DNA of 64,000 nucleotides from Chitinophagaceae bacterium (GCA_023957755.1 JAMLGT010000012.1:59758-123757); one strand, 5' to 3'. Positions 28,114-36,967 are shown, counted from the stretch's first letter. The notes: generated by a model from the sequence alone, not told the origin. A program made the numbers and translations.

Positions 28114-28140
28114 TTGCTTCTTACAAATTATTTATCTTTG
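28114..28140 (+). promoter_or_regulatory. Promoter of miaB
   Basis: TTG at 28114-28116 and a perfect TAnnTTTG box (TATCTTTG, 28133-28140) are spaced by 16 bp. The ATG of miaB is 24 bp downstream of the box. Confidence 0.65.
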
Positions 28141-28163
28141 TCCACCTGAAAATTTTACAGATA

Positions 28164-29579
28164 ATGTTTGAAGTACAGACATCCAAAATACATGATGAGG
28201 CACGGCAGGGAGAAGCGTTGAAGCCGGATGGAATGCGTAATCCTGCCGCTGAGAGGTTGTTTTTTATTGAGAGCTACGGATGTGCAATGAATTTTGCAGA
28301 TAGTGAAGTGGTAGCTTCTATTCTCCGTAAGGAGCGAATGGACATTACCGATGATTTTACGAAGGCCGACCTTATTTTTATTAATACATGCTCAGTTCGT
28401 GAAAAAGCAGAGGCGACCGTGAGGAAACGATTGTCTGAATTCAGAAAACTTAAAAAGAACAAACCCGGACTGTTGATAGGGGTACTGGGGTGCATGGCTG
28501 AGCGGTTGAAAGCTAAATTTCTTGAAGAAGAAAAGCTTGTGGATATTGTTGTGGGGCCTGATGCATACAGAAGCCTGCCAACGCTGATTAAAGAAGCCGA
28601 CAGTGGACAGAAAGGCGTAGATGTGCTCCTTAGCCGTGAAGAGACTTATGGAGACATTGCCCCTATCCGCCTGAACAGTAATGGCGTAACAGCGTTTGTG
28701 AGTATCATGCGTGGATGTAACAATATGTGCAGCTTCTGTGTCGTGCCATTTACACGCGGACGTGAAAGGAGCAGAGATGTCTATTCCATTATCAGGGAAT
28801 GCACTGATTTGTTTGAAGAAGGTTATCGGGAGGTTACACTGCTCGGACAAAATGTGGATAGTTATCAGTGGTATGATGAACAATCCGGCAAAACTGTTTC
28901 ATTTGCCAACCTGCTGGAGCAGGTAGCATTAGTATCACCCCTGCTCAGAGTGCGATTTTCTACTTCACATCCGAAAGACATTACAGACGAGGTATTGTTT
29001 ACCATGAAGAAGTATGAGAATATTTGCAACTATATCCATCTGCCTGTGCAGAGCGGTAGCACAAGAATGTTGCAACTGATGAACCGTACCTATACACGTG
29101 AATGGTATATGGCAAAGGTGGACAGGATTCGTGAGATATTGCCAGATTGTGGTTTGTCCACTGATACTATTTCTGGATTCTGCACAGAAACCGAAGAAGA
29201 CCATCAGGATACGCTGAGTATGTTCGACTATTGTAAGTACGATCTGGCTTATATGTATTTCTATAGCGAAAGGCCCGGTACACTCGCGGCACGGAGATTC
29301 CCTGATGATGTGCCACTTGAAGTAAAAAAGAGAAGGCTTGCGGAAATTGTAGAACTTCATAGAAAATATTCCCTGCTCAGTATGCAAAAGGAATTGGGGC
29401 GCACACTTAAAGTGCTTATCGAAGGCGAGTCAAGGAAAAGCAGCGATCAGTGGGCCGGCAGGTGCGATTCTAATAAAATGGTTGTGTTTCCCAAGGCTGG
29501 GAATGTCGCAAAGGGAGATTATGTGAATGTGTGGATTGAAGACTGTACCGCAGGTACACTTATTGGAAAAATAGTGTAG
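28164..29579 (+). CDS. miaB: tRNA-2-methylthio-N6-dimethylallyladenosine synthase
   Basis: The 471-residue protein has the full methylthiotransferase layout. The N-terminal MTTase domain shows [13 protein letters not shown] (C40), [11 protein letters not shown] and [11 protein letters not shown], three Cys for the auxiliary 4Fe-4S cluster. The radical SAM core has [20 protein letters not shown] (CxxxCxxC, about residue 184). A C-terminal TRAM-like domain begins near residue 405. It adds the 2-methylthio group at A37 of tRNAs reading UNN codons. It leads the plus-strand run into the sigma-54 regulator and lptE. Confidence 0.96.
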   Translation: MFEVQTSKIHDEARQGEALKPDGMRNPAAERLFFIESYGCAMNFADSEVVASILRKERMDITDDFTKADLIFINTCSVREKAEATVRKRLSEFRKLKKNKPGLLIGVLGCMAERLKAKFLEEEKLVDIVVGPDAYRSLPTLIKEADSGQKGVDVLLSREETYGDIAPIRLNSNGVTAFVSIMRGCNNMCSFCVVPFTRGRERSRDVYSIIRECTDLFEEGYREVTLLGQNVDSYQWYDEQSGKTVSFANLLEQVALVSPLLRVRFSTSHPKDITDEVLFTMKKYENICNYIHLPVQSGSTRMLQLMNRTYTREWYMAKVDRIREILPDCGLSTDTISGFCTETEEDHQDTLSMFDYCKYDLAYMYFYSERPGTLAARRFPDDVPLEVKKRRLAEIVELHRKYSLLSMQKELGRTLKVLIEGESRKSSDQWAGRCDSNKMVVFPKAGNVAKGDYVNVWIEDCTAGTLIGKIV

Positions 29580-29625
29580 GAAAGCAGGGGGTTATTTTTG
29601 ATTGTAAAAGGAGCAAAAAGAGTTT

Positions 29626-30858
29626 ATGGACAAGCAGGCGATAAAAAACAGATTTGGGATTATAGGTAATTCTCCCGGCCTTAACTATGCACTGGATGTG
29701 GCCATTCAGGTGGCTAATACAGATTTGAGTGTACTCATACATGGTGAAAGTGGTGTGGGAAAAGAAGTGTTTTCTCACATCATCCATGCACTGTCTCCCA
29801 GAAAGCACAACCAGTTTATTGCGGTGAACTGTGGTGCGATCCCGGAAGGTACCATTGATTCTGAGTTATTCGGGCACGAGAAAGGCTCATTTACCGGAGC
29901 AGTGGACAGTCGAAAAGGCTATTTTGAAACCGTCAACGGAGGTACCATTTTTCTGGATGAAGTGGCAGAAATGCCTTTGGGTACTCAGGCGAGGTTGCTT
30001 CGTGTATTGGAAACCGGCGAATATATCAGAGTAGGCTCCAGTAAAGTGCAGAAGACAGATGTGCGAGTGATCGCGGCAAGCAATAAACACATGCTTGATT
30101 TGATCCATTCGGGTAAGTTCAGGGAAGACTTGTATTATCGCCTGAACACAGTGCCCATCAGTGTGCCGCCACTCAGGGAGCGCAAGGAAGATATTCCGCT
30201 TTTATTTAGAAAGTTTGCAATAGATTTTTCTGAACGATATCGGTCTGAGCCAATTCAGTTAAGCGACGAGGCTTGGCAATTACTTACTAACTATGCATGG
30301 CCCGGAAACATCAGGCAGTTGAAGAATATGGCTGAGCAAATTTCTGTACTGGCACGTGGAAGGGAAGTGAGCGCAGAGATGATAAAAAACCTCCTGCCGG
30401 ATAGTAGTGTCAACAGATTGCCTGTACTGGCAGGTGGTAAAGCATCGTCAGGTGAATTTGCAAATGAAAGGGAGATACTTTATAAAATGTTTTTTGACGT
30501 GAAACGCGATGTGACTGAATTAAAAAAGATGTTTCTGGAGTTTCTTCAGAATCCGGCGCTGGCATCCAGTTCAAAAAGCTTTGAAGGGCTGCATGAATTT
30601 GCGTACCCGGATGCTGCTCCTATGATTGATTCGTCCACAGTGGTATTGCACCCGGTCACCAACGGAGAAAAGATGATAACCCGAGTGGACGACCATCAGG
30701 AAGTAGAAGAGTCACTCAATCTGACAGATGTAGAAAAGGAACTGATCATAAAGGCGCTTAGAAAACATAAAGGAAAGCGGAGAGAAGCTTCCAACGACCT
30801 GGGTATCAGCGAAAGAACCCTCTATAGAAAATTGAAAGAATACGACATCAACGAGTAA
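29626..30858 (+). CDS. Sigma-54 dependent transcriptional activator without receiver domain
   Basis: This 410-residue bacterial enhancer-binding protein starts almost directly with the AAA+ domain. Walker A is GESGVGKE (40-47), the sigma-54 contact loop reads GSFTGA (87-92) instead of the usual GAFTGA, and Walker B is GTIFLDEV. The sensor and arginine-finger region includes FREDLYYRLN. Residues about 265-350 are a linker. The C-terminus is a Fis-type helix-turn-helix (HKGKRREASNDLGISERTLY). With no receiver, GAF or PAS domain, activity must be set by expression or partner proteins. It is 12 bp upstream of lptE. Confidence 0.93.
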   Translation: MDKQAIKNRFGIIGNSPGLNYALDVAIQVANTDLSVLIHGESGVGKEVFSHIIHALSPRKHNQFIAVNCGAIPEGTIDSELFGHEKGSFTGAVDSRKGYFETVNGGTIFLDEVAEMPLGTQARLLRVLETGEYIRVGSSKVQKTDVRVIAASNKHMLDLIHSGKFREDLYYRLNTVPISVPPLRERKEDIPLLFRKFAIDFSERYRSEPIQLSDEAWQLLTNYAWPGNIRQLKNMAEQISVLARGREVSAEMIKNLLPDSSVNRLPVLAGGKASSGEFANEREILYKMFFDVKRDVTELKKMFLEFLQNPALASSSKSFEGLHEFAYPDAAPMIDSSTVVLHPVTNGEKMITRVDDHQEVEESLNLTDVEKELIIKALRKHKGKRREASNDLGISERTLYRKLKEYDINE

Positions 30859-30870
30859 CACGTCCAACAA

Positions 30871-31392
30871 TTGAAGAGATTAAACCAGATGCTACTTTGG
30901 GGATCAATGGCGCTACTTTCATGCACCATGATATTTGCCACCTGCCGGTATTCCATGCGCGACGTGTCGCCACTTCCGCCAGAAATAAAGACCTTTAGCA
31001 TTCAACAGTTTGAAAACAGAGCCAGATATGTGAACCCGCAATTGGCTCCGGACCTTACCGAGGCGGTCAGGCAAAAAGTGATTGGACTCACTAAACTTCG
31101 ACAGGTTACTAACGATATGGGAGATTACGATTTGAGTGGTTATGTGTCAGATTATAGTGTGAGTACCAGTGGCGTTCAAAACCAACAAGCCTCCTTGAAT
31201 AGGCTGAATGTGTCTTTTCATATTATTCTGAAAAATACCCAGGATGCAAGCAAGAATTTTGAGGCGGATGTGTCCAGCTCATACGATTTTTCATCCTCGC
31301 TTTCACTGCAGCAGGCAGAGCGTGAGCTTATGGACAGGGTGTTGAAGAATGTTTCTGAAGCAGTATTTAACCGAATCTTTTCAAATTGGTAA
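30871..31392 (+). CDS. lptE: LptE family LPS-assembly protein
   Basis: The 173-residue exported protein has an LptE/LptE-like (DUF-type LPS assembly) pattern: a signal segment (MALLSCTMIFATCRYSM, with a possible lipobox Cys), then IKTFSIQQFENRARYVNPQL, SYDFSSSLSL and a C-terminal helix ending NRIFSNW. LptE plugs the LptD barrel and helps insert LPS in the outer membrane. I use the TTG at 30871, which supplies the positive KR residues of the signal peptide; an ATG at 30889 would lose them. It lies between the sigma-54 activator and a TPR-like gene. Confidence 0.82.
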   Translation: MKRLNQMLLWGSMALLSCTMIFATCRYSMRDVSPLPPEIKTFSIQQFENRARYVNPQLAPDLTEAVRQKVIGLTKLRQVTNDMGDYDLSGYVSDYSVSTSGVQNQQASLNRLNVSFHIILKNTQDASKNFEADVSSSYDFSSSLSLQQAERELMDRVLKNVSEAVFNRIFSNW

Positions 31393-31402
31393 TTTTACAG
31401 TG

Positions 31403-32395
31403 ATGGGCATTGTAGCGCAACATATCGTTTCGGGGTTTAATTCCTTCACTCAGTCAAGAGAGGAATTGGAGAAAATTGTAGGTGACGCGCCGGCAAGTGC
31501 GTTTGCTAAATTGCTGTTGCTGAAAAAGAATGTGGAGGAAGGGAATTTGGATAATGAAGAGTTATTGCAACACCTGGCATTGCAGACCCATAATCCGCAC
31601 TGGCTCTCACTGATTAATGAATTTATAAGGACACCGCACGAAAGAACGACAACCTCACGGGAAAGTCACAACGTTACACAGCCTTCTGACAATCAGCCGG
31701 AATCTCAGGAACCATCAAAGCAGGATGCCGGAAATCAGTTAGACCAATTGATGGAAGAAATTTTGGAAGACGACAAATTCGGTACATCAACGCAACCAGT
31801 CACTGCACTTGCTGCTGAAAATAATTTATCCGAAACCGGAGATTTTGAAAGTGAGTTGGCTGAAAAAGGAGAGGAGAAGGAATCGCCTGTGGAATCAGAT
31901 GAGAACAAAATAGGACTGAGTGTCTTCGAATCCGAAAAACATGATGCCGGTGCTGATGCAAATGCGCAGGTAGGAAATACAATTATAAATCTTGATGAGT
32001 TCAGAGGTGCCACCACCTCTGAATCTGAAGGCCCAATTTTCGAACCCCTTCATACAGTAGATTATTTCGCTTCACAGGGCATCCGGCTGAAGGCGGAGGA
32101 TATCGGAGACGATAGACTGGGCAGGCAACTAAAGAGTTTTACCGGATGGCTTAAAAGTATGAAGAAACTCTATCCCGAGAAAATGGCCACTCAGGATGAG
32201 GCCGTGGAAAGAATCATCAGGGCATCTGCAGAAAACAGTAATATAGACGCGGATGTGGTTACGGAAGCCATGGCAGAGGTGTTGGTAAAGCAGGATAAGC
32301 GGGAAAAGGCCATTGAAATGTACGAGAAATTAAAATTGACAGATCCGTCTAAAAGTGCTTACTTTGCCGCCAAAATTGAAAGTTTAAAACAGTAA
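31403..32395 (+). CDS. Hypothetical protein with acidic low-complexity middle and TPR-like C-terminus
   Basis: With the ATG at 31403 (MGIVAQHIVSGFNSFT) this is a 330-residue soluble protein; the frame extends back to 31349 but would overlap lptE. Residues 1-75 are helical. About 80-210 is acidic and rich in Ser, Glu and Gln (for example EEKESPVESDENKIGL), probably disordered. The last 90 residues contain a single TPR-like hairpin (KAIEMYEKLKLTDPSKSAYF). It is coupled between lptE (10 bp gap) and secG (4 bp gap), so an envelope or secretion role is likely by context only. Confidence 0.75.
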   Translation: MGIVAQHIVSGFNSFTQSREELEKIVGDAPASAFAKLLLLKKNVEEGNLDNEELLQHLALQTHNPHWLSLINEFIRTPHERTTTSRESHNVTQPSDNQPESQEPSKQDAGNQLDQLMEEILEDDKFGTSTQPVTALAAENNLSETGDFESELAEKGEEKESPVESDENKIGLSVFESEKHDAGADANAQVGNTIINLDEFRGATTSESEGPIFEPLHTVDYFASQGIRLKAEDIGDDRLGRQLKSFTGWLKSMKKLYPEKMATQDEAVERIIRASAENSNIDADVVTEAMAEVLVKQDKREKAIEMYEKLKLTDPSKSAYFAAKIESLKQ

Positions 32396-32399
32396 TTAT

Positions 32400-32774
32400 A
32401 TGTTGTGGTTATTTGGAGTTTTAATAATATTGTCTTCAATCATTCTGGGCATAATCGTATTAATTCAGAACCCCAAAGGCGGTGGACTTACTGCAAATCT
32501 GGGTGGTTTTGGTAACCAGTTGATGGGCGTAAAGCGTACAACCGATATACTTGAAAAAGGAACATGGCTATTTGCAGGAATCATTGGTGTATTGTGCATA
32601 TTGTCGTCTGTATTCATTTCTGGTGCAGGCGGGGCTGTTAAGCACGACAAGCTGATCCAGGAAGCACCTGTGGGCGCGCCCTTGGCCCCTCAGACTCAGC
32701 AGATGCCGGAAATGCCTTCTTCGCAGCAGACTGTGCCCCTGAACTCCACTCCGGCACCGGCCCCTCAGCAATAG
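32400..32774 (+). CDS. secG: Preprotein translocase subunit SecG
   Basis: The 124-residue protein has two membrane helices flanking the SecG signature: LIQNPKGGGLTANLGGFG, then NQLMGVKRTTDILEKGTW. The tail (about 85-124) is rich in Pro, Gln and Met, longer than in E. coli SecG and common in Bacteroidetes. SecG assists SecYE in protein export across the inner membrane. It is 4 bp after the TPR-like gene. An imperfect hairpin, CCATAGGT / ACCTGTGG (32830-32850), lies downstream, without a T run. Confidence 0.93.
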   Translation: MLWLFGVLIILSSIILGIIVLIQNPKGGGLTANLGGFGNQLMGVKRTTDILEKGTWLFAGIIGVLCILSSVFISGAGGAVKHDKLIQEAPVGAPLAPQTQQMPEMPSSQQTVPLNSTPAPAPQQ

Positions 32775-32969
32775 GAAGGGCAGTTGATTTCTCGCCGAAT
32801 TCTATTTTAGCATTTTTATCCTCCTGGCTCCATAGGTGAAGGACCTGTGGTATTTGCAGGTTTCATCACAAATATTTGGATAAAGGCAAAGGTTTTTACA
32901 ATTTAGCATAAGAGTTGCTACAATCCCTTATTCAATCGACGCAGATGAAGAAGCCTAAATTTGACACCC

Positions 32970-33992
32970 ATGCGTAAAATAGTACTGATAATAGCGATTG
33001 TGGTTGCTGCCGGCGCAGCTTTTTTGTTGTACAACGTATTTGGGCCTGCCGTTCATAACCCCGAAAAAAAGTTCCTGTATGTGCCTACCGGTGCCAGATA
33101 CAACCAGTTGAAAGACAGCCTTCGTGATGGGAAATTTTTATCTGGATTTTACTTTTTTGATAAGATTGCCGGATTTCAGGGGCTTCCTGAGAAGGTCAGG
33201 CCGGGAAAGTACAAAGTGGAACAGGGGATGAGTATTTTTTCTCTCGTGAAAAAGCTCAGTGACGGGGCACAGGATCCTGTGAATCTGGTGCTCACCAAGA
33301 TAAGAACGCCTGACGATCTTGCGAAAAGGATAGGGCGCCTATTCGAAATTGATTCTGCAAAGGCTATTCAGTTCCTGACAAATAACGATTCATTACGTGC
33401 TTTTGGTGTGGATGCAAATACGGTGCTGACGGATGTGTTTCCGGATACCTATACGTATTTCTGGACAGCCGATATGTCTGCCATTATGGGAAAATTAAGC
33501 AGGCAGCGTGAAAAATTCTGGACTGACGAACGGAAAGAAAAAGCAGCGCATCTGAAACTTACGCCCAATCAGGTTTATATCCTTGCCAGCATCGTGGAGG
33601 AAGAAACTAATAAAGCTGATGATAAAGGAAAGATTGCAAGTGTTTATATAAACAGATTGAGGAAAGGTATGCCTCTGGCAGCTGACCCTACTGTAAAATA
33701 CGCTATGAAGGATTTTAGTCTCACCAGAATTTACTTTAAACATCTGGAGACAGTTTCACCTTATAACACCTACAAAAACAAAGGGCTCCCTCCGGGGCCT
33801 ATTTGTACCCCTTCCATAAAAACAATAGATGCAGTGCTGGATGCGCCGGAAACTGACTATTTGTTTTTTGTGGCAAAGCCTGATTTTAGCGGTCACTCCA
33901 ATTTTGCCGCTACTTTTGCAGAGCACCAGACTTTTGCTGCTGCCTATAGAAAGGCACTTGACAGCCTGATGAAGGCGAAACAACAAAAATAA
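32970..33992 (+). CDS. mltG: Endolytic transglycosylase MltG
   Basis: This is a 340-residue protein with an N-terminal membrane anchor (residues 2-24) and a YceG/MltG domain. The catalytic block ILASIVEEETNKADDKG contains the catalytic Glu, followed by IASVYINRLRKGMPLAADP, TVKYAM, SPYNTYKNKGLPPGPICTPS and YLFFVAKPDFSGHSNF. It cuts nascent glycan strands and sets their length. The start is the ATG at 32970; a TTG three codons earlier is less likely. yihY starts 12 bp after its stop. Confidence 0.95.
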   Translation: MRKIVLIIAIVVAAGAAFLLYNVFGPAVHNPEKKFLYVPTGARYNQLKDSLRDGKFLSGFYFFDKIAGFQGLPEKVRPGKYKVEQGMSIFSLVKKLSDGAQDPVNLVLTKIRTPDDLAKRIGRLFEIDSAKAIQFLTNNDSLRAFGVDANTVLTDVFPDTYTYFWTADMSAIMGKLSRQREKFWTDERKEKAAHLKLTPNQVYILASIVEEETNKADDKGKIASVYINRLRKGMPLAADPTVKYAMKDFSLTRIYFKHLETVSPYNTYKNKGLPPGPICTPSIKTIDAVLDAPETDYLFFVAKPDFSGHSNFAATFAEHQTFAAAYRKALDSLMKAKQQK

Positions 33993-34004
33993 ACTTGACA
34001 GGAT

Positions 34005-34946
34005 TTGGCGAGGCTACAGAAAAATAAAAAGTGGAAAGCCCCCCTTCTCTGGGTTATCAAGAGGAGTCGCCTGTGGAAGCCTCCCGGTTTTCAGGGGCTT
34101 ACATTACATGATGTTTCGCGGTATATATTCAGACATTTTGATATCCCGCAGTTAACAGAAAAAGCAGCGGCTATCTCCTTCAATTTTATTATGGCGTTGC
34201 CCCCTATATTTCTTTTTCTATTTACGCTGATTCCGAACCTCCCTTTTGTTTCAAAAAAAATTCTGAGTAACCAACTGCATAACCTGATCAGAGATATTAT
34301 CCCCTCTCCTGAGTATAATACCACGCTGATATCATTTGTGGACAGTTTTATTTTTGGTTCACAGATCGGTATTTTGTCTTTTACTTTTATCCTTTCATTG
34401 TTTTTCGCAAGCAATGCAGTTATGGGGCTGATGCGTGCCTTTAATAAGAGTGATTATATCGGATTTGAAAAGCACAAGGGATTGAGACAGCGCTGGATGG
34501 CATTGAAACTCACATTCATGCTTTTCGGATTGTTGCTCGCTACGTTGCTACTTCTTTTCCTGCAGAGTAATATTCTGACATGGATGGGGATTGAAAACCG
34601 GCTTGTTTCCGATATTATCCTTTCAGGAAGATGGGTTTTTATTGCAGCACTTATCTTCTTTTCTTATTCCTTTATTTACAGATATGCACCTTCTACTACG
34701 AAGAGATGGAAATTCTTTAGTCCGGGAACCATTATTGCCACTATTCTGAGCATTGCAGTTACACTTGGATTCAGGTATTTTCTCGCCAATTTCGGCAGAT
34801 ATAATATTTTGTATGGCTCACTGGGTACTATCATGGTAGTGATGATAATGATTTACCTGAATTCTCTCGTGATTTTTACCGGTTTCATTATTAATCTGAG
34901 TATCCATACACTGATTACAAAAAAAGAAAGGCGTCGCCAGCGTTGA
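34005..34946 (+). CDS. YihY/BrkB family inner membrane protein
   Basis: The 313-residue protein has about six helices and the YihY pattern: KAAAISFNFIMALPPIFLFL at the first helix, then FASNAVMGLMRAFNKSDY, TKRWKFFSPGTIIATILSI, and NILYGSLGTIMVVMIMIYL. Once called ribonuclease BN, the family is now considered membrane proteins of unknown function. A TTG at 34005 is the only reasonable start, since the first in-frame ATG would cut into helix one. It ends a plus-strand run that includes mltG and faces a GNAT gene 14 bp away. Confidence 0.88.
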   Translation: MARLQKNKKWKAPLLWVIKRSRLWKPPGFQGLTLHDVSRYIFRHFDIPQLTEKAAAISFNFIMALPPIFLFLFTLIPNLPFVSKKILSNQLHNLIRDIIPSPEYNTTLISFVDSFIFGSQIGILSFTFILSLFFASNAVMGLMRAFNKSDYIGFEKHKGLRQRWMALKLTFMLFGLLLATLLLLFLQSNILTWMGIENRLVSDIILSGRWVFIAALIFFSYSFIYRYAPSTTKRWKFFSPGTIIATILSIAVTLGFRYFLANFGRYNILYGSLGTIMVVMIMIYLNSLVIFTGFIINLSIHTLITKKERRRQR

Positions 34947-34960
34947 ATATTATCCGTGGA

Positions 34961-35461
34961 CTAGAGTTTCCTGCTCATTACATAATCGTTCATGTAATAT
35001 CCTTGCCCGATATCTATATCCTCCTCTCTCAAAACTGAGAATCCCAAATGGAGATAAATGTGGTAGGCAGGATTATGCCTGTTTACATTCAATTGCAGTG
35101 TTTTACCTCCTGCAGCCAATACCATTTCTGTGACACGAGTCATTAGCGTCTGGCCGATTCCTTTTTTTTGCCATTCGGGTAATAGATAAAACTTGTGGAG
35201 ATGAAATATTGTGGAATCATCTTTATGAGGAGCAAATGATGCAAATCCCACAGATGCTTTGCCGGGAGGCTGGGCAAGGATAAAAGTATGCCCATTTTCA
35301 TTCATCTGTCTGCTGAGAGAAGAAGGGCTGTAAAACAAATTGAGCATATAGTCCATTTGCTCCCGGGAGAGTATCGTGCCATAGGTAACCGGCCAGGTAG
35401 CAAGGGCGATAATTCGGATATCTTCCAGATCGGATGGAGTTGCCAGGCGAAGATTTATCAT
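34961..35461 (-). CDS. GNAT family N-acetyltransferase
   Basis: The ATG at 35461 gives a 166-residue protein starting MINLRLATPSDLEDIRII. The GNAT core is visible: strand and helix, FILAQPPGKASVGFASF, then FYLLPEWQKKGIGQTLMTRV with the acetyl-CoA loop (Q/RxxGxG as KKGIGQ), and LNVNRHNPAYHIYLHLGF. The acceptor is unknown. A GTG at 35482 would add seven residues. It is a lone minus-strand gene, convergent with yihY. Confidence 0.87.
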   Translation of the reverse strand: MINLRLATPSDLEDIRIIALATWPVTYGTILSREQMDYMLNLFYSPSSLSRQMNENGHTFILAQPPGKASVGFASFAPHKDDSTIFHLHKFYLLPEWQKKGIGQTLMTRVTEMVLAAGGKTLQLNVNRHNPAYHIYLHLGFSVLREEDIDIGQGYYMNDYVMSRKL

Positions 35462-35528
35462 CTGATTTTGGGTAATACGCACTTGTTACAATATTTCTAA
35501 AATGATGATAATCAGTACTGTTGAAATC

Positions 35529-35990
35529 TTATTTCAAATATAGTTTTAAGTCAGGTGCGTAAAACTTTCTGCCCTGGTTGTCCTTCACCATCACATCAAA
35601 GTAGTAGAATTCTTCTTCTGGCTTTAGTTCATCCTTCAGATTACTGATCCAAATCCCGGGTAATACAGGTGCATCGAACCGGCCGGCCACAGTAGTAAAC
35701 ATTTTTTGAAATTTCCCGTCTTCAGGGTTCTGCGCAAAAGACATTTTTTTATACCTGAATCCGTAACTGACGATTGAGAAAGCCTTTCCTCGCACATCTT
35801 TTACAATGACAGGATTTGATAGCAACCGGGCGGCCTCGCCTACACTCACACTATCTCCATTCTTATAGTCTCCCAAACTGGTTACCACAACGGGAGGCTT
35901 AAACGGAGTTGTTTTCTCTGTTTTAACTGTTTGGGCAAAAAGTGAAATTGACAGGAATGAGAGGGTAAGCGTGCTACAAAAGAATTTCAT
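35529..35990 (-). CDS. Small secreted protein of unknown function
   Basis: The ATG at 35990 yields 153 residues with a signal peptide (MKFFCSTLTLSFLSISLFA, then QTVK). The mature part is mostly beta strand: FSIVSYGFRYKKMSFAQ, then GRFDAPVLPGIWISNL and FYYFDVMVKDNQGRKFYAPD. This resembles the C-terminal GldM-type beta domain (SYGFRYKK, KG-like strands). I offer that only as a weak resemblance, not a family call. It is monocistronic, with a 495-bp gene-free region behind it. Confidence 0.7.
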   Translation of the reverse strand: MKFFCSTLTLSFLSISLFAQTVKTEKTTPFKPPVVVTSLGDYKNGDSVSVGEAARLLSNPVIVKDVRGKAFSIVSYGFRYKKMSFAQNPEDGKFQKMFTTVAGRFDAPVLPGIWISNLKDELKPEEEFYYFDVMVKDNQGRKFYAPDLKLYLK

Positions 35991-36111
35991 GGATACAAAG
36001 TAAGAAATGGTAGATGGTTTAGGAGCTAAAATTAGCATTTAGAAACTACAAAGTATGGAAGAGTAGGTTAAAATCAATTTATATATTTTCCTGGAAATTC
36101 AGGATTCACCC

Positions 36112-36149
36112 TTTGGCGAACCTTTCTTTTGTCAGATAGGTTTGGCGAA
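36112..36149 (+). repeat. Direct repeat pair TTTGGCGAA
   Basis: Two identical 9-bp copies lie 29 bp apart (start to start) in the long spacer between the secreted protein and the 110-residue gene. They could be binding sites for a regulator, or chance. Confidence 0.5.
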
Positions 36150-36360
36150 TTAACACCCTTTTTATTGTTGAAAATGAGGGTTTTAGCAGGTTGTTCAGTA
36201 GAATGTGGAAAAGTTCACCCTTAATTTCCTTGCAATAGAGCTGTCACTGTGATATTTTTAGGTCAGATTTGTTTCTCACATCTCCCAATATTCCCTGAAA
36301 CATTTTCCATTTCCTATTTTAAGTCAGTATTGATTATCCTTTAGTGGTAATTAAAAATTA

Positions 36361-36395
36361 ATGGCATCAGTTTTGCCATCGGTTCAAAAGGAACC
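36361..36395. repeat. Two adjacent short palindromes
   Basis: ATGGCA-N7-TGCCAT (36361-36379) and GGTTC-N5-GAACC (36381-36395) are perfect and almost abut. The second lies at the expected transcription start of the sigma-54-like element. Confidence 0.75.
36362..36377 (+). promoter_or_regulatory. Candidate sigma-54 (-24/-12) promoter
   Basis: TGGCAT-N5-TTGCC matches the RpoN consensus TGGCAC-N5-TTGCA at ten of eleven or so conserved positions, with exactly 10 bp between the GG and GC pairs. A start point near 36388 would leave about 98 nt of leader before the ATG at 36486. The element is also a palindrome (ATGGCA / TGCCAT), so an operator is an alternative. Confidence 0.5.
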
Positions 36396-36485
36396 TTCGA
36401 AAACCACACCTCCAATTTCCCTGACTAACCTGAAGAAAGTGTATCAGATAATCCCAGGATTATCATTAAACTTAAAAATTGGGTT

Positions 36486-36818
36486 ATGACAAAGCAAAAG
36501 TATGTGGCTTCAGTAAAAGAAATTAACGGACAGGCACATTTCATCATTAAGCGATACAGCTATTTTCCTGAGTTGGCAGGCATACCTGAGGTGCTGGATG
36601 CTATGGGAATGCACAAAGATTTCATGAAAGCCTGTGCACTCGCCGGGGTTGAAGACAATCAGGTGATTGATGATCTTATGGCGGCACTTGGCCTTGTCAG
36701 AGAGTCTGGCAAGGTGGTGCGGGTGTACCATGCCAATCATGACCTTGAATTAAAGCCGCACCCCATTTTCAGGTTTCCACAGACCTGGCTTGCCAAATTA
36801 AGATGGGCACATGCATAG
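36486..36818 (+). CDS. Hypothetical protein, unrecognised
   Basis: I do not recognise this 110-residue soluble protein. It opens MTKQKYVASVKEINGQAHF, has a helical middle (EVLDAMGMHKDFMKACALAG and DDLMAALGLVRES), then a short basic strand and a His-rich turn (VYHANHDLELKPHP), ending in WLAKLRWAHA. There is no signal peptide or membrane helix. Support for coding is the clean frame with no overlapping alternative and a sensible amino acid mix. It stands between a regulatory-looking spacer and an OmpH-like gene 149 bp downstream. Confidence 0.62.
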   Translation: MTKQKYVASVKEINGQAHFIIKRYSYFPELAGIPEVLDAMGMHKDFMKACALAGVEDNQVIDDLMAALGLVRESGKVVRVYHANHDLELKPHPIFRFPQTWLAKLRWAHA

Positions 36819-36967
36819 CATTGGGCATGTACCTTTCATTTTAGGACATCCGTGAAAAAATACAGGAGATTAAGTTCTCATAAGTGGAGTTGTGTCTGCA
36901 CACCCACATAGAAGTTTTGCAACTCATTCGCATGTTTTGGCTTACCTTGCCCGCCTAAAATTTGAAT

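Larger units (their letters stand above)
35991..36485. other. 495-bp regulatory-looking gene-free stretch
   Basis: No gene is evident. It holds two direct copies of TTTGGCGAA (36112-36120 and 36141-36149), an ATGGCA-N7-TGCCAT palindrome overlapping a sigma-54-like element (36361-36379), and a GGTTC-N5-GAACC palindrome (36381-36395). The density of symmetric elements is higher than in other spacers of the window. Confidence 0.6.

Noticed and set aside
32830..32850. CCATAGGT/ACCTGTGG hairpin after secG as a terminator
   Set aside because: It has one G-T pair and no T run; perhaps only weakly structured RNA.
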